NCBI RefSeq assembly: GCF_900111235.1
Contig: NZ_FOJI01000010.1
Coordinates: 124,001 to 188,000, forward strand
DNA: 64,000 nucleotides
DNA from: [Clostridium] fimetarium
Lineage (GTDB): Bacteria; Bacillota; Clostridia; Lachnospirales; Lachnospiraceae
Direction: 5' to 3'
The stretch's first letter is position 1. The number at the start of each line of letters is the position of its first letter. Below are positions 57,601-64,000 of this stretch, piece after piece. The position numbers and the translations under genes were made by a program. The notes beneath the pieces are model-generated. The model was not told the origin of the DNA, made no database searches, and saw nothing but the letters and a program-made list of their open reading frames with translations.

Positions 57601-57953
57601 GTAAAGGTTAGAGATGACAACCGTATAGAGTTATCCGGGGTACCTAAATTGTTTGATCCACCCACATTGTCCAACTGTCTCAAATCATTTGAAATACTGG
57701 CATCATCCGATAATGCCGAATTATTTGAGGGGTTAGAATTATCATCTTTACTATCTTTGTCGTCTTTGTCGTCTTTATTTTCCTTATCAACCTGTACGGT
57801 ATTGTCCTTTTGCGTATTAGCAGGAAGAGAATTATCTTTCCAAGGTTTTACGATCATAACCGCCACCGACACAGATACTACAATACATATTGAAATAGCG
57901 GCATACAGCATCCATTTTTTCATGCCCATAATCTTTAACATTAATTTTTTCAT
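48648..57953 (-). CDS. Giant InlB B-repeat (Listeria-Bacteroides repeat) surface protein
   Basis: A 3101-residue protein. One signal-anchor helix (LYAAISICIVVSVSVAVMIV) is followed by an acidic linker (DKENKDDKDDKDSKDD). A first B-repeat lies at ~115-190; then a ~850-residue unique region; then from ~1050 to ~2690 a long array of Flg_new/B-repeats (GYTFGGWYT..., LYAKW) alternating in part with MucBP-like segments (VEHYQQN). A Calx-beta-like domain (~2695-2765) and an Ig-like end follow, with no LPXTG. GAGGAG precedes the ATG at 57953. Probably an adhesin; it lies next to a protease and a two-component system. Confidence 0.85.
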   Translation of the reverse strand: MKKLMLKIMGMKKWMLYAAISICIVVSVSVAVMIVKPWKDNSLPANTQKDNTVQVDKENKDDKDDKDSKDDNSNPSNNSALSDDASISNDLRQLDNVGGSNNLGTPDNSIRLSSLTFTLRFESNGGSTIEDRLVRGETKLEDLPIPYKSGTIFMGWYYDVALKNRVSHNDQIKSDITLYAKYAEAASLAELETPRFATMLDQATSFSFVVFAPAGMSAEQVKLALITKNVTNPKQTDFIEVTGSNGFFTVSAKGGKFESGATYKFSLDDESLSYEGFGTSVRDYNFTTAKAEVLNLGLNDSIIYIATEDVSNMTLDGEGVSSLSIPLATTDLGTIDYKSGTFTYDKAALAIGNNIAIYKGLRPDLRGLNDTSSEGEVAYIKVTEVNGTTYNYKNAEAEEILFTPDVFPINNTADMDGDQNNHSVTVVKSSMDFSNGAYASVGLDEKTTIDVGDYIVFYSGQFDSPTGSATYSKISTVRNEGENIIITYVDATIDEVVATMDVYDTEGVNGDTLLEGVSKESLEADIEQQASTSGFAEEAAKYLAALTLETDAFTQMDGDFDLDSYNIELSDGTPLTKDQVQLMDGKKVEVELTELKATISTDLKHFEGLSGLRCTLKVVVEIKISTGEESEIVIAITGYFEQEVRIATNCSGAAIWKWWGIFPYIDEYQLNATIDLYDYTGISIEATIATKEKSEEYEFDTSDVGQNIAKQLKALIDAKDKYVGDGEDTVTDGLCDKYAAMLENESDWVELFSKEIFSKSGNIGPFGVIAYEIDFKFVVTANMNITIGCDFYYENAKRYNYSIGVFGKTCTNETIDLVEEHYEFTFYVMGTMGLRAGVKFEFKVGVFSTKLASVGISAEVGAYVRVWGYFYYELSYTASTGKHSKWSGALLFELGIYLEIKFEAQAFSGTFSYNPTLYENEWPLWSAGSRENVQAFAELEDDDPEIALKKHLRTAVVPDDYFKMSYLDLKTGDVDEKSYDDEKCFNIEITNSAFSYDTASNIMKMVPDGDQVEVGQMVITWINAPLAFTSEPIQRTIDLYWDNYNDGYAIVFNSNGGSAVPTIMKSFNAEIIPPTNPNKTGYDFGGWYRDAALTQAYSIPATMPDSDVEVFAKWNPRSDTKYTVEHYQQNLNNNIYTLVDTDSLQGKTDSKVKPATKSYEGFTAPSLYDLTILPDGSAVQKYYYSRNSYTLTFEQNIENGQSDWVYNLKYGANITVPKLTAIGYEFTGWNLAVAEAMLAKNLVYTAQWAAGKDTPYLIEHYIQNTNEDSYTLQTAEYRSGETNTIITLNNLKVSAEGIMYQQGSVKGKLTQTATISKDGKLVVKLYYLRNSYKANTQVENGVNDSVDYRYEAVIGEPAIPSRVGYTFSGWYKDILRTTPFVFGNAIMPASDIIIYGKLIPKVDTTYQVEHYVEQTNGSFMLQDMDNLAGTTDTSVILSDLIKKDLLVTGGISFKEGKVGSEVATTATISGDGKLVIKLYYQRENHSLTFKQNNGKEDIVSLMKYAATVTAPTGLTKTGYSFNGWDSTLAVNMSNVDMIYTAQWASKTDTAYVIHHIRQSLDGTYPASGLLVETENKTGITDANTTAAAKNYEGFTSNIFVQTKIAADGSTVVEIRYSRNRYTVTWKTDETTYSSTDFKYGETITPPVVNPIKTGYNFYTWNGFGEGAIMPTNGLTYSAQWTAATNTAYTVKYLNEELDGSYIVESTEIKYGTTNANTAAVAKVYTGFIVGTVTQSAIAADGSTVVEIRYSRNSYTVTWMSDSDTFKSETLKYKESIIVPATNPTKFGYDFKGWGAIALTMPANNISYSAIWEGKKHVVTFAYNDGTENSEAISQTYGSNYVLPESTPIRAGYAMNGWYTIALGGNEVDGNTIMRINLAHKLYAQWVVGTNTKYVVKHYQQNVEDNEYTQILEDAQSLNGVTDANTNAVVKIYSGFTAQSFSQLVINGDGSTVVEIYYNRNPYTLTFIPDNGSQNIVSTVTYGAKITDPVSPEKIGYTFGGWGTVASSMPASNVSYAAIWTANTYTVTFDVNGGVLSNNSKVVTYDSTYGELPDPTRTGYTFGGWYTTKSDGSNIVANTTVVITNDQTLFAHWTANTYTVTLDVNGGDVLADDSKSVTYDSTYGILPEVSRTGYTFSGWYTAISGGNKIVETDQVSIIAGQRLYARWTANEYAIAFNGNNATSGSMNNQGMAYDLNENLNLNTFARTGYRFVGWATTSEGAVVYSDGISVLNLTATNNGTVTLFAQWTIESYSITFNSNGGSSVLAIIGRYYNAAISAPSAPTRSAYEFGGWYTDSSFETLYIFDLMPANSFQLYAKWTALNYGIHYELNSGTNHANNSSIYSIESANITLGSPTRSDYTFEGWYTEGTFVNKVEGTAIANGSTGEKTFYAKWTAVVYTINYSNLSGAGNTNSATYTVESDITVVAPSNRTGYTFGGWYDNASYNGAIITSIAMGSSGNKNLYAKWSTISYSINYVLNSGINDNGNLSSYNIESTAITLANPTRTAYNFDGWYTDSSFINKVTGVAISSGNTGDKTFYAKWTPVNYSIQYQLNGGTGGKGNPNSYTIQSSTISFEAPTRSGYIFAGWFDNSSFTGSSVGTLSNGSMENKTYYAKWTVITYTITYNLNGGTNGVNPTTYTVESATIALQNPTKGVDDVFAGWYTNSSFTGTAVTHITNGNTGNVDLYAKWINYGSFTVSNNGNNTFTITRAGGTDGAQIVYFKTQNGSAISGTQFASANGIVTFAQGETTKTITITEYSVTSQYGSSIATSYSNADRVYFFDIYKVDGGGKLDSGIRATRTMAKNSNYTIDATYLNDYRQIASVNSKNQQIYENAGGSYAGTVSIGLSSPVLNNSAFSSNLQGYIEQTASGMKVKLVNFTGKDDGWRMYRFVLFNTIVGNVSFSSNKGTNVPNLPTNTKCALVYGITADQNNTDNYSVQLAGNAGSIAASGTSNGVSINSVLWASGQDTGAYVLYDMSETCGITVGAYNSATQNSSWWFDSASLSVCPKDVKEPSLVAVAPMASTTFTNGDKVVVSLVFDEIVNSADNVSITTPLSGSAFTLVGGLGTNVLYFEGTVTNNGCSTPTTSGITIHNSANIKDMCN

Positions 57954-58110
57954 TCGCAAATTCTCCTCATATTTATCACAACTTTCGGCCAGCAAGAAAT
58001 GCTCATATCCACCAATTTTTCTATATTTAAATGATAGTCTTCGTATCATCAATATCAACACTCTTTTGCACATCTAAATAGTCATTAAAATATTAACATA
58101 ACATACCAAA

Positions 58111-58140
58111 AAACGAGCCTTTATACTTAAAAGACTCGTT
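58111..58140 (-). terminator. Terminator of the two-component operon
   Basis: AACGAG and CTCGTT arms with a 17-base loop, followed by TTTTT on the minus strand, 50 bases after the kinase stop at 58191. Confidence 0.65.
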
Positions 58141-58190
58141 TCTACACTTAAAAACATATTTTTTTCATTATTAATACTTGACATGATATT

Positions 58191-59480
58191 TTAAATAAGA
58201 ACTCGAACTCGGAACACTCCGTTTTCAGAAGTGTATCGAAGCTGTGCACCATGCTTATGGGCAAAACCAATAACACTTTTAATACCAAGACCGTGATCTT
58301 TTTCAAAGCTGGTAGGATATCCATTACTATCATATGTAAGTTCACCTACATATGGATTTTCTATTTCAAAAACTAACTGACCATTACAAAAAAATGTGAA
58401 ATTTATATATCGTTCCTTATCGTTTGAAATCATTTTACAGGCATGAATTGCATTTTCGAGTAGGTTTCCAATTACAATAGAAAGTTCAAGAACATCTACC
58501 GTAATCGTATCGGGAATATCAAGTTGTGCCTTGAATAGGATATTTTCATTATGTGCGGCGGCAGCATAATATGAAATAGCAGCGTTGACTGTTGTATTTT
58601 CACAATAGCGTTTCACTGTCACACAAGGTGCACTTGCGGTTTGTTCTAAGCGGACAACTGCCTCGTCAATTTCGCCTTGACGTAGCAACTCGAGCAGGGT
58701 GTTGTCTCTATGGCGGCGATCATGGGAATCGATACGATTTTTACGATCTGCTTCACCTATCACTTGTAAAAGATCTTGCATGGAGTTCATCTGAACTCGT
58801 AGCAAATCTTCACGGGTTTGAGCCTGTATCTTTTCTTCTTTTAAAGTATATTCTTTGGTCAATATCTTAAGTGCCAAAAATATTGTAATATAGGTGACAA
58901 TCATAAGAAATATCATAAGTAACAGAGCTGTTTTATTTGTATTCATTGCTCTTTCAATATCTCCACCAGAAATTAGAAGATAGCTCATATTTATAAAAAA
59001 TGCGAACACCGTGAGAATAAATGTGCTCCAATGACTTACGGCTTGTCTGTAAAACGGTTTAACATATCGGTGGAATATGACAATTAATACAGCAAACAAT
59101 ATAAATCTAATTGCAGTATTTGTATAAAGAGGATAGGGCAATAGTCTTCTGCATAGATAACTCAATACTACAATCGCCATGAAAGCATTTGACATTGTTA
59201 TAAAATTAAATATCCATTGCATTAAGGTATCTTTGAATAGTGGTTTACTTGCCAAACAAATAAGCGCAATTAGCACCATTTGAAACTTTGTTAGTGTTGT
59301 GAAATCTTTTTGTAGATAATAATAACTACTACAAATGCAACTCACAATCAATATCGCTACAAATAACCATACCAATTTTTTGTTTTTGTATTTGGGTTGT
59401 GCTAATGTGAATAAGAAAAGTAGCATCATAACATCTGAAACTACCGATCTCAAAATATGAGGAAAAAGATATGTTATCAT
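58191..59480 (-). CDS. GHKL-domain sensor histidine kinase (AgrC-like)
   Basis: A 429-residue protein with six membrane helices in the first ~210. The kinase follows: the H-box H253-D-R-R-H257 (SHDRRHRDNTLL), N-box NLLENAIHAC and G-box HGLGIKSV of the GHKL type without a DHp domain, as in AgrC peptide sensors. Its start overlaps the response-regulator stop as ATGA. No autoinducer peptide gene is visible. It faces the giant surface-protein gene, a likely target. Confidence 0.85.
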   Translation of the reverse strand: MITYLFPHILRSVVSDVMMLLFLFTLAQPKYKNKKLVWLFVAILIVSCICSSYYYLQKDFTTLTKFQMVLIALICLASKPLFKDTLMQWIFNFITMSNAFMAIVVLSYLCRRLLPYPLYTNTAIRFILFAVLIVIFHRYVKPFYRQAVSHWSTFILTVFAFFINMSYLLISGGDIERAMNTNKTALLLMIFLMIVTYITIFLALKILTKEYTLKEEKIQAQTREDLLRVQMNSMQDLLQVIGEADRKNRIDSHDRRHRDNTLLELLRQGEIDEAVVRLEQTASAPCVTVKRYCENTTVNAAISYYAAAAHNENILFKAQLDIPDTITVDVLELSIVIGNLLENAIHACKMISNDKERYINFTFFCNGQLVFEIENPYVGELTYDSNGYPTSFEKDHGLGIKSVIGFAHKHGAQLRYTSENGVFRVRVLI

Positions 59481-60217
59481 TTCTTACTCCCCCGTTTCTT
59501 TAACAAATAGTCCAAGTAGGAATCACTTGTCTGTGTGTAACGCTTCTGAGCAATCGGCACAACAGCACCGCCTTGCATATAAAAAGCATCCTTAGTCATC
59601 CGTTCTACGCGACTCATATTGATTACATAGGATGTATGGGGTTGAATAAACCGATAATCCTCAAACAACGGTGCTACAATATCCGCAAAAGGTTCACGCA
59701 TGGTAACTGTGATTATATATTCAGCTTTTGTTGTGGTATACCTTACCGTATGTTTTATGTATTCACAGCAGACGATGTCAGCGTGATTTAGTGCGCGAAT
59801 CCCATCTGAGGTCTTTATTCTTAATACTTTTTGAATATTCTCAGTAACTTTCGATAATGCGAGTGACATTGTATCAAAAATCAGATCTTTTGAAATCGGC
59901 TTTATCAAATAATTTAAAGGATTGGAAGAAAAGGATTCTAGTGCGAACTGCGGTTCTGTAGTAACGTAAATAATTTGCGCTTCTATATCGCTCTTGCGTA
60001 TTTCACGCCCGAGCTGAATGCCATTTAACATTGGCATTACAATATCAAGTATGTAAACATGAAAACGCTCAGTTTCAAGAGCTGTCAGTAATTGGTCTGG
60101 ATGTGAAAACCAGCACACTTGCATATCAACATTATATGCTTTTATATATTCCTCAATCAAATCCGAAGTGAGCGTAAGCTGATCAGCCATATCGTCACAA
60201 ATCGCAACAGAAATCAT
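59477..60217 (-). CDS. LytTR-family response regulator
   Basis: A 246-residue regulator: receiver domain with Asp8-Asp9, phospho-acceptor Asp58 (YILDIVMPM) and the Thr/Lys switch residues (YVTTEP, LIKPISK), then a LytTR DNA-binding domain (~150-240; YIKHTVRYTT, FIQPHTSYVINMSRVE). The ATG at 60217 follows TGGAGAG. Co-transcribed with the histidine kinase. LytTR regulators often control virulence, cell-wall or bacteriocin genes. Confidence 0.85.
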   Translation of the reverse strand: MISVAICDDMADQLTLTSDLIEEYIKAYNVDMQVCWFSHPDQLLTALETERFHVYILDIVMPMLNGIQLGREIRKSDIEAQIIYVTTEPQFALESFSSNPLNYLIKPISKDLIFDTMSLALSKVTENIQKVLRIKTSDGIRALNHADIVCCEYIKHTVRYTTTKAEYIITVTMREPFADIVAPLFEDYRFIQPHTSYVINMSRVERMTKDAFYMQGGAVVPIAQKRYTQTSDSYLDYLLKKRGSKK

Positions 60218-60272
60218 TTTATCTCTCCAATACATATTTTTTACATTTTATTGTATCAAAGATTTCACTAAT

Positions 60273-60511
60273 TTAGAAGATATATTTGTAAAAATAAGAA
60301 TAATAAAAAAAATTATACTGTTTTGTAATTATTTCACCATTTTCAGTGAAACTATAACGATCTATTCCACGTAGACTTTTAGCAATATTCGCTATATAAA
60401 TAATAGAATCTTTTATATGCGACTGAGCATCTGCTATTGAGGGGATTCTTCCCATACAACCTTTATAACACGCCATTCAGCTTCTGATATTTTGCAATTA
60501 TTTTCTTCCCA
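60273..60511 (-). pseudogene. BlaI/MecI-family repressor gene, decayed
   Basis: One minus-strand frame reads ENNCKISEAEWRVIKVVWEE and SPQ before a stop, the hallmark start of BlaI/MecI/CopY winged-helix repressors. The rest of the domain seems shifted into another frame (IYIANIAKSL, YSFTENGEI), and no start codon in frame is visible. The upstream operator and promoter look intact. No blaR1-type sensor is present. Confidence 0.6.
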
Positions 60512-60526
60512 TGATACGCCTTCATT

Positions 60527-60580
60527 CCTACAAGTGTAGTCTATTAAATATATACTACACTTGTAGGAAATAAATGTCAA
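60527..60580 (-). promoter_or_regulatory. BlaI-type promoter/operator
   Basis: Perfect 14-bp inverted repeat: CCTACAAGTGTAGT (60527-60540) and ACTACACTTGTAGG (60554-60567), with the TACA/TGTA ends known from BlaI/MecI/CopY sites. TTGACA (60575-60580), 17 bases and TAGTAT on the minus strand overlap it. Confidence 0.75.
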
Positions 60581-60650
60581 TAATTTATTTTTTTTCTAAA
60601 TTACCCATAATAAAAAAGCCATAAACATATACACTAATAATTATAAAATA

Positions 60651-60695
60651 GAATGGTACAATGTTGAATTGTGTTATTTCAACATTGTACCATTC
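60651..60695 (-). terminator. Terminator of the ABC transporter operon
   Basis: 18-bp perfect stem (GAATGGTACAATG / CATTGTACCATTC cores) with a 9-base loop, followed on the minus strand by TATTTTATAATTATT. Bidirectional use is possible. Confidence 0.65.
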
Positions 60696-60791
60696 ATTTT
60701 ATAATCCATATATCACATATTGAATCCACACATCTTAATATTGACAGTGATTTTGAGTATCTGCAATTGCCCTTATAATAGCCGTATTACG

Positions 60792-61037
60792 CTACACCCC
60801 TATAATCGCCTTTAATTCATAAAGTAAATCGCCAGTTATTATGTTTTTCATATTTCTATAGTATAATTGACCATTATCAATAAATATACAACCTACATAT
60901 ATGATTGGCTCCTCGTGAATTGTAATACTGCCCCCGCCCAATATTGGCTTTGTTGGCAAGTCAGCGTAAATATAATATACTCTGCTGTCATTAAAATCTT
61001 CACTACTATAAGTTACTTTACCAAATTCATTTTCTAG
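60792..61037 (-). pseudogene. Protein-like open frame without start, after the permease gene
   Basis: An 80-codon frame, shifted relative to the permease, reads ENEFGKVTYSSEDFNDSRVY, then LPTKPILGGGSITIHE and GDLLYELKAIIGV before a TAG. It has no start codon or ribosome site and opens just after a stop. Either the permease gene once continued here or this is the end of another lost gene. No family recognised. Confidence 0.4.
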
Positions 61038-61041
61038 TTAC

Positions 61042-63147
61042 CTATTGCATATTCTGTAACTCTTCATAACTTGTATTATCTATATAAGTATATATAGAAT
61101 AGTATTTATCGCTATTACTATCGTCTATTAATCTTATATCTAATTTGACAAAAGTCTGACCATCTTTTTTAAGAGAATCCATTTTTGTCAAATAGTTTTT
61201 GTTTAATGCATTATACACTTTTTCTACTTGTTTTCTATTATCAACAACTCCACTTTTATTTGTCACATAAATACCCTCTGAAGATTTTGTCAAATCAGTA
61301 TTATAACTTTGAATATTAATATTGTACGTACTAAGATTTGTATCTATTATATTTTTTATATCCACCATTAAGTTTAGAGCCTCACCTGTATTGTTAGTAT
61401 AGTTAATGTATTTTAACAAAGCTTTTGGCGTATAACTAGTAAGCGGTAGAGTAGTGTTAGTTGATTTATCATTTACATTGTAAACCCAATATAAACTTAT
61501 GCCATTATTTTTTGCATAAAGCAATGAATACCATAGATTATAGTCCATGCTTTTCAACTCTTCTTTTAATGTATTATATATGTCTTCATTTTCTTTTACC
61601 GTTAAATCATTGCCAAATGACATCAGGTTTTTATTATACTCAGGAAGATTCAAATAGAAATCTTTTATATCTTCACTTGACAATAATAACTTACTATATT
61701 TTTCATAGGTTTCTATGTCAAGATAGAGTCTACGATATTTCACAGTAAATCCAGTTTTAAAACCAACCGTGATATATTTTGGATTCATATCATAAGATGT
61801 TCCTTCTACTGCAACCGATTTATTATTGTTACTAGAATAGTTACTAGATGGATAGGAAGTTTTCTCATACTCAATATTTTTTGATAGATTCTCTACTAAC
61901 AAATTAATCAATTCTTCGTTGACTATCTTTTTCCCATTCATTCCATATTCAAAATAATCAAAATCACGATTTGTTGAAGTATTGCTTACAACAATATATT
62001 TCACATCAGAAGCTGAGGGATTAAAATTGATTTGACTTTTATATACTCCGTTTAATAAAAGCATTATCAATATATTTATAAGAAACAATAAACCAACTGA
62101 AGGAATTGAATGTACCACATTCTTAATCTTTTTTGTAGAAATCAATTCATATAATAACATTACAATTACGGCTATGATATAAAACACAATAATATAAAAC
62201 AAATCCGAATTATCTAATTTTGTTTTTCCAATCATAATACTAAATATATATTGTATAGGTATCATACAGATAGGAATTGCAATACCAAGCCTTATTATAC
62301 ATTGCAATATTTTATTAGCCGATGGATTTCCAGCTGTTTCACTTTTTCTTTTAATAAATAAAAATCTTCCAACTGCTATATAGATTATGGCTAGTACCGC
62401 AGTATAAATCACACTGCTCAATTGATAAATATTTGAATCTGAAGATCTAAATATTTTACTGAGACTATTAAAAATCAGATTATAATTATAATCCAATAGT
62501 GGTAGTATCTTAGTTGGAACGAGCATATCTAGATTTGATGTCACGATACTTATCGCAATTATAGTAATTAACCTAGGCAAGAATAGAATTAATCCAGTGA
62601 CAACAATATTTGTAAATATCGTTCCTGTAATCGCACAGGCTATAGAGATTGTAGCTGCAACCAACATGCAACAAAGGAAAATTGATATTGAATATCTAAT
62701 CAAATTAACATAGGAAAACACAAAATATTTTGAAAGGATACCATAAGTAAGCCCAGTAACCAAAGCAGTACCAAAGGTAACGATAAATATCCAGGTTGTA
62801 AGCGCAGCAAAATAGGTGTTATAGAGACAGCCCCTTTTTTGTGGAAAACTGTGAAAATAATCACATGCATTTCTCTTGGTTAAAAATGAAAATGTAAAAA
62901 TTGTTAAAATAGGTGTAAATACTGTAAATATTAAATACATTATTATACTTGCTTGTGTAGTTGTAATTACTATACGGTAAGTTTTAACGCTATAATTGTA
63001 CTGCTCCAAATTAATTGCATCTCCAATTGGAATTAGTACCGCCATAATTGCTAAAATACCCAAACAAATAAAGCCAATCAGTCTTGATTGTTTTAACACA
63101 TCTAAATATAGTTTTATATTGATTATATTATTAATTTTGCTTTTCAT
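61042..63147 (-). CDS. ABC transporter permease with large extracellular region
   Basis: A 701-residue membrane protein. Five to eight helices in the first ~350 residues (LIGFICLGILAIMAVLIPI, SFLTKRNACDYFHSFPQKR), then a ~330-residue C-terminal extracellular region without recognisable enzymatic motif. The YFHSFPQKR loop is typical of two-gene ABC exporters of the YtrC/BcrB kind in Firmicutes. GGGAGG precedes the ATG. Works with the ATPase encoded upstream, for export of lipids, peptides or antibiotics. Confidence 0.75.
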   Translation of the reverse strand: MKSKINNIINIKLYLDVLKQSRLIGFICLGILAIMAVLIPIGDAINLEQYNYSVKTYRIVITTTQASIIMYLIFTVFTPILTIFTFSFLTKRNACDYFHSFPQKRGCLYNTYFAALTTWIFIVTFGTALVTGLTYGILSKYFVFSYVNLIRYSISIFLCCMLVAATISIACAITGTIFTNIVVTGLILFLPRLITIIAISIVTSNLDMLVPTKILPLLDYNYNLIFNSLSKIFRSSDSNIYQLSSVIYTAVLAIIYIAVGRFLFIKRKSETAGNPSANKILQCIIRLGIAIPICMIPIQYIFSIMIGKTKLDNSDLFYIIVFYIIAVIVMLLYELISTKKIKNVVHSIPSVGLLFLINILIMLLLNGVYKSQINFNPSASDVKYIVVSNTSTNRDFDYFEYGMNGKKIVNEELINLLVENLSKNIEYEKTSYPSSNYSSNNNKSVAVEGTSYDMNPKYITVGFKTGFTVKYRRLYLDIETYEKYSKLLLSSEDIKDFYLNLPEYNKNLMSFGNDLTVKENEDIYNTLKEELKSMDYNLWYSLLYAKNNGISLYWVYNVNDKSTNTTLPLTSYTPKALLKYINYTNNTGEALNLMVDIKNIIDTNLSTYNINIQSYNTDLTKSSEGIYVTNKSGVVDNRKQVEKVYNALNKNYLTKMDSLKKDGQTFVKLDIRLIDDSNSDKYYSIYTYIDNTSYEELQNMQ

Positions 63148-63171
63148 GATTTAAACCTCCCTCATTCCTCA

Positions 63172-64000
63172 TCATTTTAATATATCGTCAAAATTATAGC
63201 CCAAGGCATCCATCTCGTAAGTAAATACTTCCTCTAATGTGAGCGGAAGAACCTCTAATATAATTGGATTAAGTTCTTCGAGTATTTTTACAGTTGCTTC
63301 TCGACTTCCCTTAACTATCATATTCGTTACACTACCAATTTTTTTGATATTGTGTACATCAATGCCTTTGAAAAGTTCCTCTGTATAATCATAATTAAAA
63401 GCGACCTGAATTTTAAACTGGCTGGTTTTTAAATTATAAATATCACTTTCAAGAACTAATCCACCCTTATGAAGGAGTGCTAATTGATCACAAATATCCT
63501 CCAATTCTCTAAGTGAATGAGATGTGATGATACATGTAACCTTACTTTCAATGACATCTTTGCAGATAAGGCTTTTTACCAAATTCCTCATTACCGGATC
63601 AAGACCGTCAAATGTTTCATCAAAAAACATATAGTCTGGCCTGCAAGACAGCGCCAGAATAATAGCAGCCTGACGTTTCATACCTTTTGAAAAGGTTCCT
63701 AATGATTTTTTAGGGTTTAATCCAAACGCATTTGTCAGAAAATGATATCTTTCATTATCGAAATTTTCGTAAATTGCTTTGTAGAAGTCAGCCATCCGAT
63801 TCATATTAGCACCTTGTAAAAAATACAATTCATCAGGCACATATGTCATCTTAGACTTTACTTCTGGGTTTTCATAGACAGGTTGATCATCAATTAAAAT
63901 CGTGCCTTTGTCTGGTCGATAAACTCCTGTGATTAACCTTAAGAAAGTAGATTTACCAGCTCCATTAGAACCTACCATTCCATAAATACACCCCTTTGGT
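63172..64000 (-). CDS. ABC transporter ATP-binding protein, 5' end outside the window
   Basis: The C-terminal ~275 residues of an ABC ATPase: Walker A GSNGAGKST (only a few residues from the visible end, with KGCIYG before it), a Q-loop region, signature TFSKGMKRQ, Walker B DYMFFDETFDGLD and H-loop ITSHSL. The frame stays open to the window edge. Partner of the 61042-63147 permease, 24 bases apart. Confidence 0.9.
   Translation of the reverse strand, partial: PKGCIYGMVGSNGAGKSTFLRLITGVYRPDKGTILIDDQPVYENPEVKSKMTYVPDELYFLQGANMNRMADFYKAIYENFDNERYHFLTNAFGLNPKKSLGTFSKGMKRQAAIILALSCRPDYMFFDETFDGLDPVMRNLVKSLICKDVIESKVTCIITSHSLRELEDICDQLALLHKGGLVLESDIYNLKTSQFKIQVAFNYDYTEELFKGIDVHNIKKIGSVTNMIVKGSREATVKILEELNPIILEVLPLTLEEVFTYEMDALGYNFDDILK

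Noticed and set aside
1-64000. CRISPR arrays, tRNA or rRNA genes and complete insertion sequences
   Set aside because: No regularly spaced repeats with unique spacers, no tRNA cloverleaf or rRNA stretch, and no intact transposase or recombinase gene were found by reading.

Overview
The window looks like a chromosome segment of a low-GC, anaerobic, Gram-positive Clostridia bacterium, probably Lachnospiraceae. The evidence is AT-rich DNA with strong GGAGG ribosome sites, an rnfCDGEAB ferredoxin:NAD oxidoreductase operon, a TetM-like GTPase fused to an NYN domain, DUF4474/DUF5104 proteins and GHKL/LytTR signalling. No rRNA, tRNA or CRISPR array was seen. Nearly every gene lies on the minus strand; the exceptions are an AraC regulator and a small HxlR remnant.

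Region 1 (1-2.6 kb) is a replication module of the type found on integrative elements: a RepA_N-type initiator, the start of a DnaC-like loader and an unknown winged-helix/coiled-coil protein. Region 2 (2.6-17.7 kb) reads as a defence or toxin island. Four unrelated proteins carry an R-x4-H motif typical of HEPN ribonucleases. They sit with an ADP-ribosyltransferase, an RloC-like zinc-hook ATPase/nuclease broken by one in-frame stop, remnants of RhuM and DUF4145 genes, and two near-identical copies of a small HTH gene with a palindrome inside its promoter. Each HTH copy abuts a repeated coding tail, which also occurs a third time alone.

Region 3 (17.7-39 kb) is built of cargo units, each ending in a related repeat (R1-R7, all in the same orientation). 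The repeat combines TACACCATTTTT direct repeats, a terminator hairpin and a TGATAACGTAAGACAA-type sequence. Units are: CBM2/TSP3/VWA/DUF4474 surface protein with a DUF5104 lipoprotein; heterodimeric ABC exporter with AraC regulator; TetM-like-NYN protein with a choloylglycine-hydrolase-family enzyme; MarR-GNAT fusion with its operator; a decayed second copy of the surface-protein/lipoprotein pair; small membrane and zinc-ribbon proteins. The R2 and R3 repeats encode similar short peptides, which suggests they are 3' ends of a lost gene family, perhaps integrases. I read these as scars of repeated site-specific insertion, but that is inference.

Region 4 (39-64 kb) looks more like core chromosome: terC behind a Mn2+-type (yybP-ykoY) riboswitch; the rnf operon with an rseC-like first gene and a leader terminator; a ferredoxin-nitroreductase; a membrane-anchored subtilase; a 3101-residue B-repeat surface protein; a GHKL/LytTR two-component system; a decayed BlaI gene with an intact-looking operator; and an ABC transporter that runs off the right end.
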